The notes below the pieces were generated by a model. The model searched no databases. It was not told where the DNA came from and saw nothing but the letters and a program-made list of their open reading frames with translations. Below, piece by piece: positions 57,035 to 64,000 of a stretch of 64,000 nucleotides of DNA. The stretch comes from Purpureocillium takamizusanense (taxonomy: Eukaryota > Ascomycota > Sordariomycetes > Hypocreales > Ophiocordycipitaceae): NCBI RefSeq assembly GCF_022605165.1, contig NC_063077.1, positions 558,001-622,000 on the forward strand. Reading direction: 5' to 3'. The position numbers and the translations under genes were made by a program. Every line of letters starts with the position of its first letter. The stretch's first letter is position 1.

Positions 57035-57523
57035 TGCAGCACTGCATCACGCCAGAGAGCTGGCCAACGACTACTGCTGCTGAGTGCTGACGCACGCACT
57101 TTAATAAGTCAACAAGCCAAGTAAGTTCCCTGTTGGCCCCAGGGTGCTTGGGCTCCCCAACCACGCCAGCCAATCTCACGGTCTCTATCTCTCTCTCTCT
57201 CTCCTTTCTCTCAAGTCTATGTCTCTACATCGAACCTTGAGCGAGTCTTGTTGTTTCCGTCCGAGAACTTGGGGGCCAATCTGCGAGGGCACAGACAACC
57301 CCCGACCTAACGAGAGAGCCAACCCCACCAACCCGCTAACAAGTTCAGTCTCGACTCTTGACAGTCTCTCTACTATGTCAGTGCGCAGAGAGGGATGCCT
57401 ACAGTACGTACAATACTACTCGGATTGCGCCAACTCCTCTCACGCCTTCCCGACATCAGCAATACACAAGTACACGTAGCGGTACGTCGGTGCCGGCATA
57501 TGTCCATGTAGTCGTCATCACTA

Positions 57524-57540
57524 TCGCCGCCGCCGCCGCC

Positions 57541-57575
<35 letters not shown>
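57524..57575. repeat. Compound (CGC)n-(CAGC)n microsatellite
   Basis: About six cgc triplets run directly into about eight cagc tetranucleotides. Confidence 0.85.
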
Positions 57576-58064
57576 GTGGAGTTGACTAACAAAGTAAGAA
57601 AGTTGCCTAGGTTTACATACTTCCCCCGAAAGGGTACAAGTCCCTCGTGGTGATCACTCCTCCACGGAGTACGTAGCGCCTCGGCTCGGGAAGCGCGCTG
57701 CAGCATCGAACTGACCGTTGCGACGGCGACGACGACGACGTCGCGCGGCGCCCCCAGCACGTCTCGGCACTTGGACGGCAGGCGCTGCGCAGAGCGTCGT
57801 CTTGCATGTGGGCATCGATCAGGCCCTTCTCCCTCTCTCTCTCTACATCGCCGCCCCCGCGCCCGCCCCTCCGTTGCGACGTGTTGACTTCCCGTCGCCC
57901 GCAGATCATCTCTCCTCGCGGTAGATGTAAGACGTAGTAGTAGTAGCAGTAGCTACGCAAAGGGTGGCGGCGTCAACCACCAAGTCAAGCGTCACACACA
58001 TCACATCGCACAGACAGACACTCACACACACTCACGCACACAGACTGCCCCCACTGTCCGTGAA

Positions 58065-58092
58065 CCTCCTCCTCCTCCTCCTCCTCCTCCTC
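58065..58092. repeat. CTC triplet microsatellite
   Basis: About nine uninterrupted ctc units in a pyrimidine-rich stretch. Confidence 0.85.
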
Positions 58093-58207
58093 TCTGCTAC
58101 GTGCTTGCTCTGCATCGCCGCCGCCGCCGCTCCTCGCCCTCGTAGGTTCGGCCGTCCGCCGCCGACCTCTTCCCAAAACTCCATTCGGGTGTCCCCCTCA
58201 CCCTCCC

Positions 58208-58230
58208 ACCATCCATCCATCCATCCATCC
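58208..58230. repeat. ATCC tetranucleotide array
   Basis: Five to six atcc units, followed by a separate cctcg pentamer run (58233-58253). Confidence 0.8.
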
Positions 58231-58869
58231 CGGCCTCGCCTCGCCTCGCCTCCCAGCCTCTCCCCGGGAACAAAGAGGTTGCAGCGCTAACACGTCCGCA
58301 TCGCCAACTCGACAAGGCGAGATAGCCCTCCATGCTCTCCTCGCCGGCCTCGCGTCGCCCCGGAGGGAAGGGGGGGGGGCCAAGAGCATGGTCCGATTTG
58401 ATGATGCAGAGGGGGATGCAGAGGGGGAAGGCCAGGAATCCGATCAACGAGGCCAAAGATGCGCGTGGCTTCTTTCTCCATCGAATCAACGCCACGGGCC
58501 ATCACGTCTTGCTTCCTATTAGTCTTCTTCCCTCGACGCACTGTACTTCGTACTGCGCTGCTGCTGCTGCTTCTCTTACCGTCCCCCTCCCCAACCCCCA
58601 AGGCCGAGCCCTGCCGGGATGCCGTCCGTACCACACTTCGGAAAGCCAGAGCCAGAACCTCACAGCCCACCGCCACCATCGCCGCCCTCCTCCTCCTCAT
58701 CCCCCCATCCTCATCCTCCTCCATCTCGGCGCGACCACACGCCACGACCCCCCCAAAAGCCGCGAAACCAAACCCAAAGAGCCAAGCCAAACCCAGTCAA
58801 GCCCATCCTACCAAGCCAAACCACCGCGGGGCGCCGAGCAAGCCCAGCCGAAACGCCCAGAGCCCACCA

Positions 58870-58896
58870 GACACACACACACACACACACACACAC
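58870..58896. repeat. AC dinucleotide microsatellite
   Basis: About thirteen uninterrupted ac units. Confidence 0.9.
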
Positions 58897-59763
58897 TTCC
58901 CTCCCCTCCTTTCCTGTCCCTCGGGTCTTGCACATCTACCTCCCCGTGACCCTCCCACCTCCGCTTGGCGTCGCCTCCACCACCAGCATCACCACTGCCA
59001 CCACACACGCGTTCACACCGGGGGCCGCGGAGAGTGGCAGCCGCCCGCCGTCACGGCCGGCACGCTCCCACGACCGGAGAAAGAGAGAGAGGCCAAGCTG
59101 ACCTGCCTGCTCCCTCCTCCGCCTCCTCGCGCACATTGCACCACGCCACCTCTCGGCGCAGCGGCAGCAGCAGCAGCAGCTCCTACCTAGCCACCACGTA
59201 TCAATCAAGTCCGCGTCTGGTCTCGCGTCCGCCGACAAAAGACAACCCTTCTTCTCCGGTCTCTCTGTCTCCTCCCGGCCCCACCCGGTCGGTCCTCGCT
59301 CGGCTTTCGTAACTTACCTTGCAGTAGTTACCATCACTGACTTTTGTGCCACTTCATACCGTGCTTCGTACTACCCTATTGTCTCGAAACATGAGACAGG
59401 GAGATAGAGATACGGTGCACACACACACAAACACACCACACACAGACATTACTACCACCATTAACATTAGCCGGCCAGCCGACCATTGGTGGCGCCACAC
59501 TTCCCTGCCATACCGGGAGGCGTCTGGTCTCGTCTGCGCTCCTCATCATCGGGTCCCATCCATACCCATCAACACCTATCCGTACTAGGCCCCAAAAAGC
59601 CGGCTCCCCTCCCCCCCTTCCCGCAGGAGTTTCCATCCCGGCGGTGCCTTCCCTCGCCCTCTTTCGCGCCCGCGGGAGCGCCAACGTAGCGCGCGCGAGC
59701 TTGGCTCCACGTAATAAGCGTTTGTCTGGTTGTGATTTCGTATATACGTACCGTATACGAAGT

Positions 59764-59795
59764 CACGCACGCACGCACGCACGCACGCACGCACG
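59764..59795. repeat. GCAC tetranucleotide array
   Basis: Seven to eight cacg/gcac units directly after the dyad tatatacgtaccgtata. Confidence 0.85.
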
Positions 59796-61144
59796 TAAGC
59801 CAAGATAAGGTACGTCGTAGTTAGTAACTAGTAGCGGGAATGCCATACGGCCTTTTCTTTCTGTGCTGTTTAGACTTCGAGGCGGCGTAGAACAGGGAAA
59901 AAAGAAAAAAAGGGAGAAGAGAAAAAGGTTCCCGCACTGGTTGGTCCCGCCTGGCTTATTACGGATGAACCGCAGTCCAGATGGGTCTAGATTCTGTGCG
60001 TCCGAGGCTCCGCCCGGTAGTTGACATCTGGCGTGGCACAGGAATCGCGATGCCGAGAAGAGGCTGTCGTGGCAGTAAACAATCCACCTTGCACGGCTGC
60101 CAGCTGAGTTGTGCGAGGGCAAAAGTGCGGGCCAGCATCCGGCCGCTCAATCATTGGCAACAACAATTCTGCTTCACACAAACTCACTAAGTTCGCACAC
60201 GCACGCACGCACTTTTGAATGAACTCTGTGGGGAGGTATCAACGTATGATTTGCGCTATTCACACCGCAGACATGCCAGTCAAGCGGCTTTCCCTACTTG
60301 TACCCCAACGTGTTCTGCCGCATCGACCGAACCAGGTCGTGCGGGGGCTATATGAGCCCTTCTTTCTATCCTGTGTCTCGGAAACAAGAACACCGTAATC
60401 CGTTCCCAGTCCCTGTCCGTTTTGGTTGCGATGTGCTGTGACATCGCCAAGCCAAGAAATATCCAAAGAAAAAAGTGAGACCGGTATCCCAACCTCGTCT
60501 CGATGAGTGAGTGTTTCCGTCAAAACCCAGTCACCTCACAAGGTCGTGAGCGTGGCTTCGCGGGCTGGCGATTAAAATATGTTGGTGTGTCGTAACTCTC
60601 ACGGCCGTATCCTGTCTCGTTCCAGCAAGCAACAAGACAATAAACTCCCGCTCTTTCCAAAAGCGCCGAACTGCAGAGGCATTTGGATGCATCTTCTGCA
60701 ACATCCAAACGGAAGCCTGGGGACAGACACACATGGCCCCCCCCCCCCTTCGACGGTAGCAGAACTCCTCGCTATAACGACCCAAAAGAATTTGCGTGTG
60801 AAGTTGAGTGAAACATAAAAAGTGACAGCGAAGCGGAGAATAGTGTGGCCAATAGGTACAAGTGCGTTGAATCGAAGTATTTTGGCGCTTTTCCCGCTCT
60901 ATTGGCAATCCAGCCAGTTTTGGAGCGCTTTTTCACGTGAAGTGGATGTGACACCTCCGAACCGGGGACAAACACGCCCGATTCGATGGTTGGTGGCAAA
61001 CGTGGCATTATAAATGATCCATGAGGAACCCTCAAGGGGCCTTGGGGGACGAGAAGCCTCGGGGTCGACCCCATTCCATCCGAAGGTCCAGGACACTACC
61101 GACTCAATGCGGAAGCCAAGTCATCGACAGCTGGAGTCGACAAC

Positions 61145-62732
61145 TCAATAGCAACCTTGAAACGACGGCAGGAAGGGAACCTGATGGAGTGCAACAGAGT
61201 GCTGCATAATGGGGACCTGTTGAACGTATTTGACAACTTCCCACAGAGGGAAAAATGATCGTGGCTGACAGGGCTGCACCGGGACTGGTGCTTGTATAGG
61301 CACCGGCACCTGTTGGCAGGGCATGGGCTGGTGTGGGACGTGTACCTGAAGCGGATTGGAAACCGGGCCCATATAATGCTGCGGCACAAACTCCTGGCCA
61401 TGATACATGGGGAGGTCCACGGGTTCCTCAGGTTCGTATGTCTGTGGCACATAGTCCTGGGCAATGTCCTGCTGCTCCTGGATGAAGTCTTCGTCCAAAT
61501 CATCAATCGTAGACACGCTCGAGGCAAGCGAGCCTTCGTCTGATGTTGTTGAGGCGGGTGAGAGGGGCGCGTCGTAGTCGTAGTCGTCAACAATCGCGTC
61601 CTCATTCGAAACGTATTCGGTGATGTGCGGTGGAGTGGAGGGTGGTGTCGGCAATGGCATAGCTCCCATGGGGGGAATGGTGAAGTGGTGGCAGGCCATA
61701 ATCCTGGATCGCAGTTCCGACAACGTGATCCGAAACTCGGGCATGGGGTTGAAGATGCGGGCCAAGATGTCGTTGAGTTCATCCGTCAACGGAAGGATCG
61801 TCTTCAAGAAGTCCCGGGAGCGAGCATAGGCCCGGTAGGTGGAATCTTGGAAAGAGGCCTGCTTCCATGGGTTGCGGCCACACGTCAGGTTTACCAGGAT
61901 AACTCCTAGAGACCAGACATCGTTGGGAGCACACATGTAGTAAGGCTTTGCTGTTGAGGGATCCAGGCACTCTGTGAGACGAGAAAAGCGAGACGCGGTC
62001 AGTTTGTCTGCCAGAAAGGAACAACGAAACAAGCGGAGGCCGAGAATTACCTGGACTCATGTAGAAGGTAGAGCCGCATCCGTAGTCCTCGGATCGGTCG
62101 TTGGCAGTGGCCAGGCCAAAGTCAGCCAGCTTCACCGTCTCTCCATTGTCTGTGACGAGAATGTTCTCCGGCTTCAGGTCACGGTGGAAGATTCCGAGCT
62201 TGTGGCAGTGCTCCACGGCGTCCAGGATCTGAAGAAAGACCTTCTTGGACAAGGCGTCCTTTCCAACGTACTGACCCAGCTCGGTGATGTTGAGGAAAAG
62301 GTCGCCCTCGGGGCAGTACTCCAGGATGACATAGATGCAGTCCGGGTTGTCCACAATCTTGAGCATCGACACCACGTTAGGATGGGCAGACGCAAGATAG
62401 TGGAGCCGTATCTCCCGCTGCTGGTATTCAACCTGGCGGCGTTCCAGGGGAGTCCCATCGGCATTGAACTTGCTCAGACACTTGACGGCGTAACGGACGC
62501 CCGTCTTGATGTCGACAGCAGAGTAGACAACACCGTAGGCGCCAGTCCCCAGGATGTTGGTCAACTGCAACTTGCCTTCGAGCAGGCTGCCCAGTCTGTC
62601 TTCAGGAGCCAAAGGGACGCATCGCGTCTGGTAGGGCCTTGTCGCAAATGCAGGCGGGATGCTGCATTTCAGGTTGTCGTAGGCGGGGGAGGCAGGAGGC
62701 GTGGGATATCCGAAGGGGACATGGTGCTGCAT
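61145..62732 (-). CDS. Ser/Thr protein kinase, Ran1/Pat1-like
   Basis: Two exons, 62051-62732 and 61145-61971 (502 aa from the first ATG; the frame starts ten codons earlier with TTG). All kinase landmarks are present: glycine loop LGTGAYGVV (about 61-69), YAVKCLSK (Lys84), HRDLKPEN (Asp185), DFGLA (Asp204), GCGSTFYMSPE rebuilt across the 79-bp intron, APNDVWSLGVILVNLTCGRNPWK and an ITLSELRSRI end. The ELGQYVGKD insert and the short spacing match the fungal family of S. pombe Ran1/Pat1 and yeast Sks1/Vhs1, which restrain sexual development or respond to nutrients. The C-terminal ~190 residues are acidic, then Gln/Pro-rich with no fold. No upstream neighbour in the window tells its pathway. 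Kinase assignment is firm; the subfamily is likely. Confidence 0.93.
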
Positions 62733-64000
62733 GTTATGCGGCTGCGCTGATATGCTTTCCAAGTGGCTTCTTCAACGGTCCTCTGGGCCGCCGGGGAAAG
62801 GGAACTTTTGGGGAATACACCAAAAGAAAATTTTAAGAAGACAACAAGTGAGAAAGAGAAAAGCCGCCAGCAACGAGTCGAAGGTATGTCCAAGGTAGAG
62901 GAGAGCAGAAGGAATCCGGTTCCGAGATATTAGAAAATGGGCGGCTGGATACTCCTGTATATGGGGAACGGCCAAACGTCGCGACGGATATCCTTGAGGG
63001 CCGAATCAACGGGTCAAGGGCATGGAAGGGAGGAGCAGGAGGCAAAGGGCGTCTCTGCTCGGTAGGGTGCAAAGAGGTTGGAGGCTTCTTGCGGGGAGAG
63101 CGCAAGGGCGACTCTTTGGCGAGAGGGCTGGCCGAGGGAGGTTGAAGGAACGTCGTGAAGAGGTCGATAGCAGGTACGGACTGTGCTGCATGTAAGTCCC
63201 CCAAGGCCGGGCGTGGTGCGGGCAACCAGAGGTTGATAACGAAACGGGCGGGCATGCTCCACATGGAGGCGGGCAGTACGTACCGACCAGCCGATTGCGT
63301 GGTACACGCACCGCAGGAGACGGGATCCACAGGCCTCATCAGAATGGACGCAAAGACTGATGACATGGAAGCGCTAGCAGCCTGTCTTGGCCGGCAGGGG
63401 TGGGTGGGCGGAAGTGTGGGTATGCCAGGCCAGGCTAATGCAGCAGCTATTCTTAACACTGCGCCGCAAGGTTCGCCCGCCCGCCTCGAAAGCATGCTGG
63501 TGGATGGTCCGTGGAGGGGGGCGGCGGCCAGGGATGGGTCGACGGATGGGTCGACCTCACTAGCGAGGGCAGGGATCCATATCATGGTGACGCTGGTGAG
63601 CAATATACGAGAGCAGGCAGAGTCTGACACACACCTGAGCCGAGTGGTCCACCCTCTTCAGTGTGTCATGGGCCGCAGCCAATTTTTGCCATTGCCTTCT
63701 GGGCGAACGCCAGACCCACGCCACCCCAAGGAGACGAGGGCGAGGCCAACATGCCGCCCGGCCGCCAGCCAGCCAGCCAGTCAGTCAGTCAGGCAGTCCA
63801 TCGTCACAGACTGATTCACTCTCCGTCCCGGCGGCGGCGAACTGGGACGCTCTTCTCTTCGCCTGTCGGGTGTTCCCAGTCTGGACCGTGGCGTACGACA
63901 CTCATGACCGGCATGGGACTCCTTCTCGTCGTCGTTGCCGTGTCCGCCATCTGACGTTGCGTTGCTCTCTCCTTGTGCCCGCGAGCACCGACGGGGCGTC
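62733..64000. other. Kinase leader/promoter region to the window edge
   Basis: 1.27 kb without a supported gene. Opposed ORFs of 219 and 265 codons overlap almost fully (63155-63814 plus, 62833-63630 minus) and neither has domain wording. A cagc/cagt run lies near 63763-63790. Long upstream leaders are common for this kinase class in fungi. Confidence 0.5.

Larger units (their letters stand above)
54830..61144. other. 6.3 kb convergent, gene-free, microsatellite-dense spacer
   Basis: The region lies between two convergent stop codons (NLR and kinase), yet is very long. It contains at least eight simple-repeat arrays and several tac-ttcgtac words. ORFs of up to 243 codons here are Ser/Pro/His-rich, made by CTC/CAC/CCG repeats, and none has domain wording. 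Pyrimidine-rich stretches at 57.8-59.3 kb resemble fungal leaders, so a non-coding or missed transcript is possible. Confidence 0.5.

Noticed and set aside
58332..59190. Ser/Pro/His-rich ORFs in the microsatellite zone
   Set aside because: They are products of repeat translation in several frames at once.
63155..63814. Opposed 219- and 265-codon ORFs upstream of the kinase
   Set aside because: Fully overlapping, no domain, low-complexity ends; more likely leader or promoter DNA.
1..64000. CRISPR arrays, bacterial operons, riboswitches and rho-independent terminators
   Set aside because: The intron-rich, single-gene layout is eukaryotic, and no regularly spaced repeat-spacer pattern is present.

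Overview
The window reads as euchromatic DNA of a filamentous ascomycete (Pezizomycotina; gene content suggests a Sordariomycete, possibly Hypocreales, but this is inference). Reasons: genes are broken by short introns of about 55-190 bp with GT/AG ends and CTAAC-like branch points; there are two Zn2Cys6 transcription factors, a PDR-type ABC transporter, a GIT1-like permease, a fungal S1/P1 nuclease and an NLR-type NACHT/ankyrin protein; and there is no operon structure. Gene models were made by eye: splice sites were chosen so that protein-family motifs stay in register across each junction.

Left part (1-16980): the 3' portion of a GH89 alpha-N-acetylglucosaminidase (+), a Baeyer-Villiger-type flavin monooxygenase (-), an orphan Zn2Cys6 regulator (-), 4.4 kb with no gene I can support, a secreted S1/P1 nuclease (+), a DAO-family FAD oxidoreductase (+) and a GIT1-like MFS permease (-).

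Middle part (16981-44885): long microsatellite-rich spacers around a small secreted cysteine protein whose last exon changes frame at a G8 run; a PDR/ABCG drug transporter (-) divergent from a Zn2Cys6 regulator (+), which looks like an efflux-pump/regulator pair; a metallophosphoesterase (-); a nucleotidyltransferase-fold protein with a myristoylation-like N-terminus (-); a RidA protein (+); a secreted cysteine-repeat protein with a GPI-like tail (+); a small secreted cysteine-rich ORF (+); and a decayed gene with two in-frame stops and a frame change (-).

Right part (44886-54829) is the most interesting block: an intracellular ankyrin protein fused to a C-terminal subtilisin-like S8 protease with an apparently complete catalytic triad (-), a 299-residue beta-rich protein of unknown function (-), and, divergent from it across 453 bp, a 1413-residue NACHT-like P-loop/ankyrin NLR (+). 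The layout resembles fungal protease-effector-receptor cell-death or allorecognition loci such as HET-Q1/HET-Q2, and is the best candidate here for an undescribed system. A 6.3 kb, microsatellite-dense, gene-free convergent spacer follows, then a Ran1/Pat1-like Ser/Thr kinase (-) with a long leader region reaching the window edge.
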